DNA of 39,185 bases from Hydromonas duriensis (GTDB taxonomy: Bacteria > Pseudomonadota > Gammaproteobacteria > Burkholderiales > Burkholderiaceae), in the NCBI RefSeq assembly GCF_004363775.1, contig NZ_SNZE01000020.1:1-39185 (forward strand), written 5' to 3'. Shown piece by piece: positions 7,563-16,843 of the stretch. The position numbers and the translations under genes are program-made. The notes under the pieces were generated by a model. The model was not told where the DNA came from. It saw nothing but the letters and a program-made list of their open reading frames with translations, and did no database searches. Numbering within the stretch: the first letter of the stretch is position 1; the number at the start of each line of letters is the position of its first letter.

Positions 7563-7645
7563 CGCTTGTTTTTTTATCGTCGTGTGTATTGGTTCGGCCG
7601 TTTTATCAGCTTTGGTGTTTAGGTTCTATATAAAGTATTGGTGAT
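7563..7645 (+). repeat. Direct repeat copy 2 (duplicate of the DUF4400 3' end)
   Basis: Encodes the last 24 residues of the DUF4400 protein in frame up to a TGA stop, but has no start of its own. It is either the original 3' end displaced by insertion of the fic cassette or a tandem copy. Downstream it also shares a promoter-like element with copy 1. Confidence 0.92.
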
Positions 7646-7705
7646 GCAATATTTATGTACAACCAATATCACTATCCCGAATAAGCAAAAAAAATCATTT
7701 TTGGT

Positions 7706-7733
7706 TTGACAAAAGAAAGAAAACGTGTATTAT
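7706..7733 (+). promoter_or_regulatory. Second copy of the TTGACA/TATTAT promoter
   Basis: TTGACA 7706-7711 and TATTAT 7728-7733 with a 16-base spacer, in the same position relative to repeat copy 2 as the fic promoter is to copy 1. The upstream word GGTTTGACA is shared. No substantial gene follows: the only start nearby (ATG 7848) gives a 24-codon frame ending at 7922, perhaps the stump of a lost gene. Apart from this stump, 7734-7932 is AT-rich with nothing recognisable. Confidence 0.45.
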
Positions 7734-7932
7734 GGCTAAAGATAGTTACAAAAATTTTAATTAAAATCTATCTCACAATTAGGAAATACAAGGCCCCACT
7801 GCCCTACAGTAGGTGTGTCAAAAAAACAGGTAATTATAAATTATATTATGTTAAATTTTAAGAGAATATTTAATAAATTCAAAATTAAATCCAAAGGCTT
7901 TGTGCCTATAGAGCACATTTGATAAAGATGCT

Positions 7933-8747
7933 CTACCATTTCTTGCCTCCATCAGACTTATAAATAGCATCCCGTCCCAACTGACCAACACTGGCAATGA
8001 GACGCCATTTACTGGCTAGCCAGTCAGCTAACTTTGTACTCGCTCTTGCATCACTTGAGCATAGGTGTTTTGCGCATTAATCATATCAATCACATCCGCA
8101 TAGCCGTGTGCATAGCTTCTCTCTGTACTTTTAAGCAACTCTGAAGCGGACACCAACATAGATTCTGAAGCTTGCAAGCTTTTCCACGATGACATTGCAT
8201 TTGCATAAGCAACACTCACTTGAGCGGTGATTTGTTGTTCTGTGTCCTGCACAGCGATTTCATTTTTTTCCACTTGCTCTTGAGCTGCTTTGACTTTGTA
8301 ATATTCTGCAAAGCCGTCAAACAAAGGCACATTGAGTGCTAAACCATAGGTGGCTACATTGGTTCGGGTTGAGGCTAAGCCTTGTCCAGGATAACCGTTT
8401 TGGTAGTAACTAGCATTAAAATCAACCGTTGGCAGTAAGGTACTTTGAGCACTCCGTACATCAGCCTTAGCAGAAGCCAATTTAGCTTTAGCCGCGGCAA
8501 TTGCTGGGTGTTGTTTGACTTGCCCTAACCATGTGTTAAGTTCTTCCAAACCTTCAGTTTTGACACTTGACGGAGCTGCTATATCGGGTAAGTTAATCAC
8601 AATATCAGTGGATTGCCCCATCTGATAAGCCAAATTCATCAGGCTCGTTTTATATTTGGCTTGGGCGTGTTGCTTATTTTCGCCTTTTCTAAACAAATAA
8701 ATCCCAGTATAATCATCAAGGTTTACCACTTCATATTTTTCACTCAC
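7933..8747 (-). pseudogene. TolC-family outer-membrane efflux protein, truncated and frameshifted
   Basis: Remnant of an outer-membrane factor of tripartite efflux or type I secretion systems. The main frame (8747-8028) covers the C-terminal half: QHPAIAAAKAKLASAKADVR, then LPTVDFNASYY, NVPLFDGF and the helical region with SYAHGYADVIDMINAQ. It stops after QERVQS. In another frame directly after this stop (8032 down to 7933) comes KLADWLASKWRLIASVGQLG, the expected C-terminal continuation of the family, so there is one frameshift near 8032. The N-terminal half and signal peptide are missing. The first 20 or so codons of the open frame are not family-like and lie over the promoter region of the rightward aminotransferase gene, which marks a rearrangement point. 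Confidence 0.85.
8708..8713 (+). promoter_or_regulatory. Candidate -10 element for the aminotransferase gene
   Basis: A perfect TATAAT 51 bases before the ATG at 8765. The -35 region is poor. It lies inside the non-homologous 5' part of the leftward pseudogene frame, which supports that part being regulatory rather than coding DNA. Confidence 0.4.
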
Positions 8748-8764
8748 TTAACAGAAGGCCCATC

Positions 8765-9958
8765 ATGTTTGAACACGTTGACGTATATCCTGGCGACCCA
8801 ATTTTGGGTTTGGTTGATACTTTCAAAAAAGACCCTCGCGCAGAGAAGGTCAACCTAGGTATTGGCTTGTATTACGATGAAAACGGTAACATTCCCCTGC
8901 TCCCTTCTGTCGTTAAAGCAGAGAGTGACTTGGCCGCTCATCTAGAAGCACGCCCCTACTTGCCTATGGAAGGTTTAGCAGGTTTCCGTACGGCCATTCA
9001 AAATTTATTGTTCGGTGAAAAAAACGAGGCAGTTGTCAATAAACGTGTAGCGACCATTCAGACCATTGGTGCCTCAGGCGCCTTGCGCATTGGTGCGGAC
9101 TTTTTAAAAAAATACTTCCCAAATAGTGACATGTATGTGTCAGATCCAACTTGGGATAACCATAAGGCGATTTTTGAGGCGGGCGGCTTCATCGCCAAAA
9201 CTTACCCTTACTATGATGCCAACACAGGCGGTGTGAATTTTGAAGGCATGATGGCAACTTTAAAAGCAGCCTCAGCAAAAAGCATTTTTTTGCTTCACCC
9301 TTGCTGCCACAACCCAACAGGTGTTGATTTAAGCGTTGAGCAATGGAAAGAAGTCATTGCGGTCGTTAAAGAGCGCGACTTAATTGCTTTTATGGATATC
9401 GCTTATCAAGGCTTCGGTGATGGCATTGAAGAAGACGCGGTGGCCATTCGCATGATGGCAGAAGCGGGTGTGAGCTTTTTTGTTTCCAACTCATATTCAA
9501 AGAACTTGTCATACTATGGCGAGCGCGCTGGTGGCTTATCTGTTATTTGCAAAGATGCGGCTCAAGCTGACGTTGTTTTAGGGCAATTGAAATTGACGGT
9601 TCGCAAAAACTATTCTTCACCTGCTTATCATGTGTCTACGGTGACAGCGGCGGTAATGAACACCCCCGAGTTGCGCGCAATGTGGGAAAACGAAGTAACT
9701 GAAATGCGCGAGCGCATCAAGGCCATGCGTCAAAAACTGTATGATGTTTTGACCGCAAAAGTACCTAATAAAGACTTCTCTTATTTGCTCAAGCAACGCG
9801 GCATGTTCAGCTACACAGGTTTAACAGCCTCTCAAGTTGACCGTTTAAGAGAAGAATTCGCGGTGTATATGGTTAAATCAGGTCGCATGTGCGTGGCGGG
9901 TCTCAACACGAAAAATGTTGAGCGTGTGGCCGAAGGGATGGCGGCTGTAATGGCTTAA
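8765..9958 (+). CDS. Aspartate/aromatic amino acid aminotransferase (class I)
   Basis: PLP-dependent cytosolic enzyme exchanging amino groups between aspartate or aromatic amino acids and 2-oxoglutarate. It has the fold-type I landmarks: NPTG at 183-186, Asp211 and Tyr214 in MDIAYQG, the cofactor lysine in SNSYSKN (Lys246), and GERAGG with Arg254. The 397-residue length is that of the AspC/TyrB group, and MFEHVDVYPGDPILGL is the usual N-terminus. AGAAGG lies a few bases upstream of the ATG. Substrate preference (aspC versus tyrB) cannot be settled from sequence. It converges on argG, with a shared terminator between them. Its upstream neighbour is now a pseudogene. Confidence 0.93.
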   Translation: MFEHVDVYPGDPILGLVDTFKKDPRAEKVNLGIGLYYDENGNIPLLPSVVKAESDLAAHLEARPYLPMEGLAGFRTAIQNLLFGEKNEAVVNKRVATIQTIGASGALRIGADFLKKYFPNSDMYVSDPTWDNHKAIFEAGGFIAKTYPYYDANTGGVNFEGMMATLKAASAKSIFLLHPCCHNPTGVDLSVEQWKEVIAVVKERDLIAFMDIAYQGFGDGIEEDAVAIRMMAEAGVSFFVSNSYSKNLSYYGERAGGLSVICKDAAQADVVLGQLKLTVRKNYSSPAYHVSTVTAAVMNTPELRAMWENEVTEMRERIKAMRQKLYDVLTAKVPNKDFSYLLKQRGMFSYTGLTASQVDRLREEFAVYMVKSGRMCVAGLNTKNVERVAEGMAAVMA

Positions 9959-10006
9959 ACATGATTATGTTTTAAACCAGTTATCGCAATATATTTTTGT
10001 TCAAGT

Positions 10007-10037
10007 AAAAAGCCGATTCATTATGAATCGGCTTTTT
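10007..10037. terminator. Bidirectional intrinsic terminator (aminotransferase / argG)
   Basis: A 14-bp stem (AAAAAGCCGATTCA with its complement) around TTA, with A and T runs on the two sides, lies between two convergent genes and serves both strands. Confidence 0.88.
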
Positions 10038-10074
10038 ATGTTTTATCAACTTTATATAAGTCTAAACTTGTTGT

Positions 10075-11304
10075 TTAACCACCGCGTTTTAAGCGTGCAT
10101 TCTCTGCAATACGCATGCGCAAAGCATTGAGCTTAATAAAGCCGCCCGCATCGGCCTGATTATACGCGCCACCATCATCATCAAATGTGGCAATGGTTTG
10201 ATCAAACAAAGTGAACTTAGAGTCGCGAGCCACCACCGCTACGCTGCCTTTATATAGTTTAACGCGCACAAAGCCTGAAACATTGGCTTGCGTGTAATCA
10301 ATTAATACCTGTAAGGCTTTACGCTCAGGGCTCCACCAGTAACCGTTATAAATCAAGCTGGCATAACGCGGCATCAAATCGTCTTTTAAATGAGCCGTTT
10401 CACGGTCAAGTGTGATTGATTCGATGGCACGGTGTGCTTTGAGTAAAATCGTACCGCCAGGGGTTTCGTAGCAGCCTCGAGATTTCATGCCCACATAACG
10501 ATTTTCTACCAAGTCCAAACGGCCAACACCATGCTTGCCACCCAACTCATTTAACTTAGCCAATAATTCATGTGGTTTCATTTTAGTGCCGTTAATCGCC
10601 ACTAAATCGCCTGCTTCAAACTCTAAATCCAAGTATTCTGGCGCGTCTGGCGCGGCCTCTGGTGACACACTCCAACGCCACATCTCTTCTTCGGCCTCAT
10701 TTTTTGGATCCTCAAGGTGACGACCTTCAAATGAGATGTGCAATAAATTAGCATCCATCGAGTAAGGCGCACCGCCGTTGCGATGTTTCATGTCAATTGG
10801 AATGCCCGCATCCTCAGCGTATTTGAGTAGCTTTTCGCGTGAAAGCAAATCCCATTCGCGCCATGGGGCGATGACTTTAATGTCTGGACGCAGGGCATAA
10901 TAACCCAACTCAAAGCGCACTTGGTCATTACCCTTGCCTGTCGCACCATGTGAAACCGCATTTGCACCTGTTAAATTGGCAATTTCGATTTGACGTTTGG
11001 CAATTAAAGGACGTGCAATTGATGTACCGAGTAAATATTCGCCTTCATAAATTGTATTGGCACGGAACATAGGAAAAACGAAGTCACGTACAAACTCTTC
11101 ACGTAAGTCATCGATAAAAATATTTTCTGGTTTAATGCCAAATTGCAAGGCCTTGGCTCGTGCTGGTTCAAGCTCTTCTCCCTGCCCTAAGTCGGCAGTG
11201 AATGTGACGATTTCACAGTCATAATTGTCTTGTAACCACTTTAAAATTACGGATGTATCCAAACCACCCGAGTATGCCAATACCACTTTCATTTTATCGC
11301 TCAT
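10075..11304 (-). CDS. argG: Argininosuccinate synthase
   Basis: Joins citrulline and aspartate with ATP to give argininosuccinate, the penultimate step of arginine synthesis. The N-terminal ATP-pyrophosphatase loop is [14 protein letters not shown] (SGGLDTS at 12-18). Other class features are [14 protein letters not shown] and the region around [10 protein letters not shown]. The 409-residue length is normal. AGAGGT precedes the ATG; a second in-frame Met at residue 5 is possible. It is leftward like argD and argF but separated from them by an unrelated lipoprotein gene with its own terminator, so it is probably a separate transcript. Confidence 0.97.
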   Translation of the reverse strand: MSDKMKVVLAYSGGLDTSVILKWLQDNYDCEIVTFTADLGQGEELEPARAKALQFGIKPENIFIDDLREEFVRDFVFPMFRANTIYEGEYLLGTSIARPLIAKRQIEIANLTGANAVSHGATGKGNDQVRFELGYYALRPDIKVIAPWREWDLLSREKLLKYAEDAGIPIDMKHRNGGAPYSMDANLLHISFEGRHLEDPKNEAEEEMWRWSVSPEAAPDAPEYLDLEFEAGDLVAINGTKMKPHELLAKLNELGGKHGVGRLDLVENRYVGMKSRGCYETPGGTILLKAHRAIESITLDRETAHLKDDLMPRYASLIYNGYWWSPERKALQVLIDYTQANVSGFVRVKLYKGSVAVVARDSKFTLFDQTIATFDDDGGAYNQADAGGFIKLNALRMRIAENARLKRGG

Positions 11305-11379
11305 CGTGACCTCTTTTGTTTTAATGTAAAACGGCTAAAACGCCATTTTACTGCAACAGTCCCGCTCACACCACTGGTA

Positions 11380-11410
11380 AATAAATAAAAACCCGTTAAA
11401 AAAACGGGTT
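11380..11410 (-). terminator. Intrinsic terminator after the binding-lipoprotein gene
   Basis: The stem AACCCGTT/AACGGGTT with a five-base loop is followed on the minus strand by a T-rich tail. It isolates argG from the lipoprotein gene upstream. Confidence 0.75.
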
Positions 11411-11459
11411 GGTTAAAATTGTTCAGGCAGTTTAATGGCCCAAAGTCATCAAACTTTCT

Positions 11460-12437
11460 TTATTGCTTTAGAAAGCCTTTGGATTTTAAATAATCAGCCG
11501 CGACCAGCTTGGCATCTTTACCCTCAAATGCAACCAGCCCATTTAAATGTTGTAATGTTTTTAAATCCAATGAAGAAAAAACAGGATTTAATATATCGGC
11601 AATTTGAGGATATTTCTTAAGTACGCTCTCTCGAATCATGGGCACGGGTTCAAAAATAGGTTGCGCCATTTTGGAATCTTCTAAAACAACCAAACCCAGT
11701 TGAGCGACGGCTCCTGACGTTCCGTAAACTAAGGCGGCATTCACGCCTGATTTTTGTTCTGCGGCCGCTTTAGCGAAAACACCAACGTCACCGCCTGGTA
11801 AGGGTAAAACTTGGTTTGGCTTGAGTTTAAAAGCATACGTTTTTTCAAACAAGGGCAAAGCATCGCCACGCTCCATGAACTCAGATGATGCCACCATTTT
11901 AAAAAAATGACCGTCATTAATGTATTTCGATAAGTCTTCTAAGGTTTTTAAATTATTTGATGCTGCCAAATCCGAGCGAACGGCTATCGCCCATGTGTTA
12001 TTTGCGGGGGCAGATTTTAGCCAAACAATTTTGTTTTGCTCGTAATCCAAATTTTTACCTAAATTATAGGTTGCCTCGGCATTTTTCCATGCTGGATTGT
12101 TTGCATTATTAAAATTGAAAGCGGCGCTTCCAGTGTATTCTGGATAAATGTCAATTTCATTATTTAATAACGCATAACGAACAATTTTTGTCGTACCCAA
12201 TTGTATTTTGTTGATCGTTGGTATGCCATTTTCTTCAAGCAATAAAAGTATCATATTGCCGAGTAAATCCCCTTCTGTATCAACTTTAGAAGACACTCTC
12301 ACGGCATCAACAGTCTGTATAGTATTGGATTTATTGGCTTGAGTTTTGTCCGTACATGCAAGTACGGTCATGACGAATACGCCACCAAAAAACGCCCCCA
12401 CTATCCGTTTTAAAAAGAAACCACTTATTGTTTTCAT
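11460..12437 (-). CDS. Betaine/osmoprotectant-type ABC substrate-binding lipoprotein, orphan
   Basis: Periplasmic binding protein resembling the OpuC/OsmF (YehZ) group, which captures glycine betaine, choline or similar compounds. An N-terminal hydrophobic segment ends in TVLAC (Cys28), a plausible lipobox despite Leu at -2, so it is probably membrane-anchored. Family landmarks are VSSKVDTEGDLLGNMI, DIYPEYTGSA and the late NPVFSSLDLKTLQHLN. 325 residues, slightly longer than usual. AGGA precedes the ATG. No permease or ATPase genes are beside it, so it either serves a transporter encoded elsewhere or is a leftover. Its setting among arginine genes does not prove an arginine-related ligand. 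Confidence 0.85.
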   Translation of the reverse strand: MKTISGFFLKRIVGAFFGGVFVMTVLACTDKTQANKSNTIQTVDAVRVSSKVDTEGDLLGNMILLLLEENGIPTINKIQLGTTKIVRYALLNNEIDIYPEYTGSAAFNFNNANNPAWKNAEATYNLGKNLDYEQNKIVWLKSAPANNTWAIAVRSDLAASNNLKTLEDLSKYINDGHFFKMVASSEFMERGDALPLFEKTYAFKLKPNQVLPLPGGDVGVFAKAAAEQKSGVNAALVYGTSGAVAQLGLVVLEDSKMAQPIFEPVPMIRESVLKKYPQIADILNPVFSSLDLKTLQHLNGLVAFEGKDAKLVAADYLKSKGFLKQ

Positions 12438-12648
12438 ACTGATTCCTGTAAATGGTGTTTACCATGAACAAACAAATACTTACTCAATGCTGAAGCATTG
12501 TACTCCTACCAAACAGAAACAGTTAAAAAATAACGCAAAACAACACTTTATTGATAAATAGTTGTTGTTTTGGATGCTTATATTTAATTTTTAATGCATA
12601 GTGGGTGTCACAAATCTCTGTGAAACTTTACTTAACAGCCTTCGCAAA

Positions 12649-12675
12649 AACAGGATGAGCAATGTTCATCCTGTT
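12649..12675 (-). terminator. Intrinsic terminator after argF
   Basis: AACAGGATGA and its exact complement around a seven-base loop, followed on the minus strand by a short T-run. It ends the argD-argF transcript. Confidence 0.75.
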
Positions 12676-12702
12676 CTAAAAAACTAAGAAGTCTGATTTA
12701 TT

Positions 12703-13638
12703 CTATTCAAATCGCCCACGCAACAGGTACTCCATCACTGCTTTTTGTACGTGCAAGCGGTTTTCTGCTTCTTGCCAAACCACGCTTTGCTCACCATCAA
12801 TGACTTCCGTGTCCACTTCCTCGCCACGATGGGCTGGTAAACAGTGCATAAATACTGCACTCGAATCTGCAACTGCCATCATGTTTGCGGTGACTTTAAA
12901 ATCCTTAAATGCAGCCATTCGCACTTCATTTTCCGCCTCATAACCCATACTGGTCCAAACATCGGTCGTGACGATGTGCGCACCTTTACAGGCATCCATT
13001 GGATGTTTAAAAACGGTATAAAAAGGTTGGTCTTTTGGGTCAATTAATTGCTCATCCAACGCATACCCCTCAGGCGTTGAAATATTTAAATGAAAGCCCA
13101 AAACGCGAGCGGCCTGAATCCAAGTGTAACTCATGTTATTGGCATCGCCCACCCAAGCCACTGTTTTACCCGAAATGGCATCAAGACTTTTGCCGTCGCC
13201 ACGCTCTTCGATATACGTGTAGATGTCCGCCAGTACTTGGCAAGGGTGGTATTCATTGGTCAAGCCATTAATCACAGGTACACGCGAATTGGCGGCAAAA
13301 CGTTCAATGATGTCTTGTCCAAAAGTACGAATCATAATCATATCCGTCATGCGCGAAATGACCTTAGCCGCGTCTTCCACTGGCTCGCCACGCCCAAGCT
13401 GCGTATCACGCGTGTTCAGGTATACCGCATGGCCACCCAATTGATGTATCCCCGCTTCAAAAGACAATCGCGTGCGAGTTGAACTTTTTTCAAAAATCAT
13501 CGCCAATGTGCGGTCATGCAAAGGGTGCCAAGTTTCATAAGCTTTAAAGCGACGCTTCAATTCGGTCGTTCTCGCCATGATATAGGCGTATTCATCTTGA
13601 GTGAAATCTGAAAATTGTAAATAGTGCTTAACTGTCAT
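12703..13638 (-). CDS. argF: Ornithine carbamoyltransferase
   Basis: Converts ornithine and carbamoyl phosphate to citrulline in the cytosol. The carbamoyl-phosphate loop is SSTRTR, followed by EYHPCQVLAD and the C-terminal MHCLPAHRGEEV that closes over ornithine. I place the start at ATG 13638 (MTVKHYLQFSD), where family proteins begin and 22 bases past the argD stop. The frame stays open to an ATG at 13674, which would overlap argD by 14 bases and add 12 residues. It is the second gene of a leftward argD-argF operon. Confidence 0.95.
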   Translation of the reverse strand: MTVKHYLQFSDFTQDEYAYIMARTTELKRRFKAYETWHPLHDRTLAMIFEKSSTRTRLSFEAGIHQLGGHAVYLNTRDTQLGRGEPVEDAAKVISRMTDMIMIRTFGQDIIERFAANSRVPVINGLTNEYHPCQVLADIYTYIEERGDGKSLDAISGKTVAWVGDANNMSYTWIQAARVLGFHLNISTPEGYALDEQLIDPKDQPFYTVFKHPMDACKGAHIVTTDVWTSMGYEAENEVRMAAFKDFKVTANMMAVADSSAVFMHCLPAHRGEEVDTEVIDGEQSVVWQEAENRLHVQKAVMEYLLRGRFE

Positions 13639-13660
13639 CTCGTTATCCCATTGGCTAAAA

Positions 13661-14857
13661 TTAAATTGACTCATTTTGTAGGTACGTTTTAATCAATCGG
13701 CTCAAGCGCTCGACCAACTCGTTGCTTTGCTCGTCACTAATAATCAATGGCGGCAATAAGCGTATCACGCTGTCATGGGTCACATTGATAAGTAAACCCG
13801 CAGCCAAAGCCAACGCCACAAGCTCACCGCAAGCGCGATGCAATTCAATACCAATCATCAAGCCTCTGCCACGAATATCAAGGACTGAACCTGAAAGCAT
13901 CTCGTCTTTCAATGCGACTTTTAATCCATTTTTAATCCGTTCGCCTTGACGTTCAGCATTGGCAAGCAACCCATCGGCTTCGATGGTGGACAAAGTCGCC
14001 AAACCTGCCGCCATAGCCAAAGGATTGCCACCAAAAGTTGAGCCGTGCGCGCCTTTATGAAAAACACCCGTTGCCCGACCGCTGGTTAAAATAGCCCCAA
14101 CGGGTACGCCAGAACCTAAACCTTTTGCTAAGGTCATCACGTCAGGGGTGACACCTTCGTGTTGATGCGCAAACCATTGCCCCGTTCGCCCCACCCCCGT
14201 TTGAACTTCATCAATCATGAGCAGCCAGCCTTTGGTATCGCATAGGTGTCGAAGCGCTTTGAGCACCCCCTCCTTCAATACACGAATACCGCCTTCGCCT
14301 TGAATCACTTCCAACATCACTGCCACGACGCTTTCGTCATCCGCATGTGCTTGAATGGCTTCAAAATCATTAAACGGCACACGCACAAAACCATCCACCA
14401 GCGGCTCAAACCCTTTTTGCACTTTGACATTACCTGTCGCAGTCAACGTCGCCATGGTTCGCCCATGAAACGCATCCGTCATCACCAAAATTTTTGCCGC
14501 TGTTTTGCCCTGCTGATTCGCATACAAACGCGCCAATTTGATTGCGCCCTCATTGGATTCTGCACCGCTGTTACTAAAGAACACCTCATCCATGCCTGAA
14601 ACCCGCGCCAATTCATTCGCCAAGGCATGTTGCTCTGGCACATCGTATAGGTTTGACACGTGAATCAACTGGGTCACCTGCTGTGTCAAAGCTTCAACCA
14701 AGCGAGGATGATTGTGCCCCAACCCATTCACCGCAATGCCCGACAACGCGTCAAAATAGACTTTCCCATCAACATCGGTCAACCAAATACCCTCACCTTT
14801 GACAAACGAGACGGGTAAACGGCTAAAAATGGGCATCAAATGTGAAGAGTTGCTCAT
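13661..14857 (-). CDS. argD: Acetylornithine/succinyldiaminopimelate aminotransferase
   Basis: PLP-dependent class III aminotransferase that converts N-acetylglutamate semialdehyde to acetylornithine and often also serves lysine synthesis. It shows GLGHNHPRLVEAL near the N-terminus, the SNSGAESNEGAIKLAR region, LMIDEVQTGVGRTG, and the cofactor lysine in MTLAKGLGSG (Lys245). 398 residues, normal length. First gene of the pair with argF; a terminator belonging to mnmA lies just upstream. Confidence 0.95.
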   Translation of the reverse strand: MSNSSHLMPIFSRLPVSFVKGEGIWLTDVDGKVYFDALSGIAVNGLGHNHPRLVEALTQQVTQLIHVSNLYDVPEQHALANELARVSGMDEVFFSNSGAESNEGAIKLARLYANQQGKTAAKILVMTDAFHGRTMATLTATGNVKVQKGFEPLVDGFVRVPFNDFEAIQAHADDESVVAVMLEVIQGEGGIRVLKEGVLKALRHLCDTKGWLLMIDEVQTGVGRTGQWFAHQHEGVTPDVMTLAKGLGSGVPVGAILTSGRATGVFHKGAHGSTFGGNPLAMAAGLATLSTIEADGLLANAERQGERIKNGLKVALKDEMLSGSVLDIRGRGLMIGIELHRACGELVALALAAGLLINVTHDSVIRLLPPLIISDEQSNELVERLSRLIKTYLQNESI

Positions 14858-14867
14858 CAGTTATCCT

Positions 14868-14898
14868 TCAAAAAAATAAAACGGCGACTGAAGTCGCC
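14868..14898 (-). terminator. Intrinsic terminator after mnmA
   Basis: The stem GGCGAC/GTCGCC with a four-base loop is followed on the minus strand by a T-rich tail. It separates mnmA from argD. Confidence 0.8.
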
Positions 14899-14948
14899 TG
14901 TGTGAACCACATCATAGGTAAAAAGAGCCAAAGAGGCAAGAAAATATA

Positions 14949-16055
14949 TTAGATTAGCGGTGACAAATCAGGATTGGCATGATGAATAATGCCGCCCCCC
15001 AAACACACGTCACCATCATACAATACCGCAGATTGACCAGCCGTCACCGCCCATTGAGGCTCGGCAAAAGACAAATCACAGCGTTCGTCACTGATAACAT
15101 TCAATTGACAAGGCGCATCGCTTTGTCGATAACGGGTTTTCGCCGCAACATCTCGAGATTTTGGCGCATGTCCCGCCACCCAGCTGACATTTTCAAAACT
15201 CAACGCTGTTGAACGCAAAGCAGGATGCTCATGACCTTGAGCCACATAAAGGGTGTTATTCTCCAAGTCTTTGTGTACAGAAAACCACGGCTCTCCGCTA
15301 CCATTTTTGTCGCCCCCAATGCCGATGCCTTTACGCTGCCCAAGGGTATAAAACGATAAACCGACATGTTCACCAATCGTTCGGCCATCTAATGTTTTGA
15401 TGGGGCCGGGTTTGGTTGGTAAATATCGATTCAAAAAGTCACGAAAAGGTCGCTCACCAATAAAGCAAATGCCCGTCGAGTCTTTTTTAGCGGCATTCGA
15501 CAGGCCAAGCTGATGGGCAATATCGCGCACTTGTGTTTTCGGCATTTCGCCGAGCGGGAATAATGTTTTTGATAGTTGCGCTTGGTTCAGACGATGCAAA
15601 AAATAACTTTGGTCTTTGGTCGCGTCTAGTCCTTTGAGTAGCTGAAAACCGTCACTGACTTCACGCACGCGAGCATAGTGACCTGTTGCGATGTATTCAG
15701 CGCCTAAACTCATGGCGTGATCCAAAAAAGCCTTAAATTTAATTTCGGCATTACACAACACGTCGGGATTAGGTGTGCGCCCTGCGGTGTATTCGCGCAA
15801 AAATTCGGCAAACACCCGCTCTTTATATTCGGTGGCGAAGTTAACCGCCTCAATATCCACACCAACCACATCGGCCACACTGGCCGCGTCCAACCAGTCT
15901 TGACGCGATGAACAAAACTCAGAGTCATCGTCATCTTCCCAGTTTTTCATGAATAGACCAATGACATCGTATCCCTGTTCTTTGAGCAACCATGCCGTCA
16001 CCGACGAGTCAACGCCACCAGACATGCCCACTACAACTCTTTTTTTACTTGCCAT
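14949..16055 (-). CDS. mnmA: tRNA 2-thiouridylase
   Basis: Thiolates uridine 34 of the Lys, Glu and Gln tRNAs using ATP and sulfur relayed from a cysteine desulfurase. The PP-loop is [13 protein letters not shown] (SGGVDSS at 12-18). The two catalytic cysteines lie in VLCNAEIKF and STGICFIG. The chosen start is ATG 16055 ([10 protein letters not shown]), giving 368 residues, the usual size. The frame stays open further upstream but would run into the preceding gene. The start shares one base with the stop of the Nudix gene (TAATG), a translational-coupling arrangement. Confidence 0.96.
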   Translation of the reverse strand: MASKKRVVVGMSGGVDSSVTAWLLKEQGYDVIGLFMKNWEDDDDSEFCSSRQDWLDAASVADVVGVDIEAVNFATEYKERVFAEFLREYTAGRTPNPDVLCNAEIKFKAFLDHAMSLGAEYIATGHYARVREVSDGFQLLKGLDATKDQSYFLHRLNQAQLSKTLFPLGEMPKTQVRDIAHQLGLSNAAKKDSTGICFIGERPFRDFLNRYLPTKPGPIKTLDGRTIGEHVGLSFYTLGQRKGIGIGGDKNGSGEPWFSVHKDLENNTLYVAQGHEHPALRSTALSFENVSWVAGHAPKSRDVAAKTRYRQSDAPCQLNVISDERCDLSFAEPQWAVTAGQSAVLYDGDVCLGGGIIHHANPDLSPLI

Positions 16056-16522
16056 TATAAAATCCGTAAATCTTTCACCAGAGACAAGTCTAAACGCTGC
16101 CCTGCCAAATAATCTCCTAAACATTTCGCCACAACAGGGTTACGATGAATGTCTCTTTGCGACATAATTTCATCAACGGTTAACCATTCAGCAGCAATAA
16201 TGTCATCATCCAACTCGTTTTGAATGGGTGCTTCGCTCACCGTACCAATGAACGTCAAACGCAAATACGTCACCGACTTATCGTCTTTATCTGATATATA
16301 AATCCCCAGCAAAGCCGTTGGTGTAAAAGCATAACCCGACTCTTCTAAAACCTCGCGCGTAACCGCATCGACCATCGTTTCATCGGCCTCCCAATGCCCA
16401 GCGGGTTGATTAATGCGAATGCCATGACGGGTGTGTTCACGCACCATAAGAAAGCGACCATCTCGTTCAACGATGGCAGCAACTGTGGCATGGGGCGTCC
16501 AAATTGGGGAAGTATGCGGCAT
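16055..16522 (-). CDS. Nudix hydrolase, NudJ-like
   Basis: 155-residue Nudix protein that hydrolyses a nucleoside-diphosphate-linked or pyrophosphate substrate with divalent metal. The full Nudix box runs from Gly42 (GHWEADE, then seven residues, then REVLEESGY). Overall similarity and the mnmA neighbour suggest the NudJ group (thiamine-phosphate and nucleotide phosphatases), but specificity cannot be read from sequence. It is co-transcribed with mnmA through a TAATG overlap. Confidence 0.9.
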   Translation of the reverse strand: MPHTSPIWTPHATVAAIVERDGRFLMVREHTRHGIRINQPAGHWEADETMVDAVTREVLEESGYAFTPTALLGIYISDKDDKSVTYLRLTFIGTVSEAPIQNELDDDIIAAEWLTVDEIMSQRDIHRNPVVAKCLGDYLAGQRLDLSLVKDLRIL

Positions 16523-16685
16523 GGCGTAACCAAAAAAATTAAAACTCGCGCCACATCAAAGTTTGTGACATTGCGTAGTCGGCTTGAAGAATATACTAGA
16601 TGAGCATGTAAGATAAGACACAATGTACAAAACTGTACAACACACTCAATCCATTTGAGACGAATGAAAAATAAAATAAGCGCAA

Positions 16686-16694
16686 ATTATAGCA
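16686..16694 (-). promoter_or_regulatory. Extended -10 promoter for the Nudix-mnmA pair
   Basis: On the minus strand the sequence reads TGCTATAAT, a perfect extended -10, about 165 bases before the Nudix start. No good -35 is present. It lies in the 321-base gap 16523-16843 between divergent genes, which otherwise holds only a TATAAT at 16796-16801 for map and a short TGTACA-type dyad near 16622-16640. Confidence 0.5.
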
Positions 16695-16795
16695 CAACAA
16701 AAACGCCTCCTTTAAACTCAGCTTGTTGTCACGCCATGTCGCAAGTCAAAAAAGCAGACCAGCATCTGCTTCGTAATGAAATGCAGTATTTCGCG

Positions 16796-16801
16796 TATAA
16801 T
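16796..16801 (+). promoter_or_regulatory. Candidate -10 element for map-glnD
   Basis: A perfect TATAAT 43 bases before the map ATG. The -35 region is weak. Confidence 0.4.
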
Positions 16802-16843
16802 TCATCTTTCAAACATTTTTTAAAATTTATTTAAAACAACACC

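Noticed and set aside
7848-7922. 24-codon frame after the second promoter copy
   Set aside because: Too short, with no good ribosome binding site; mentioned only as a possible stump of a lost gene.
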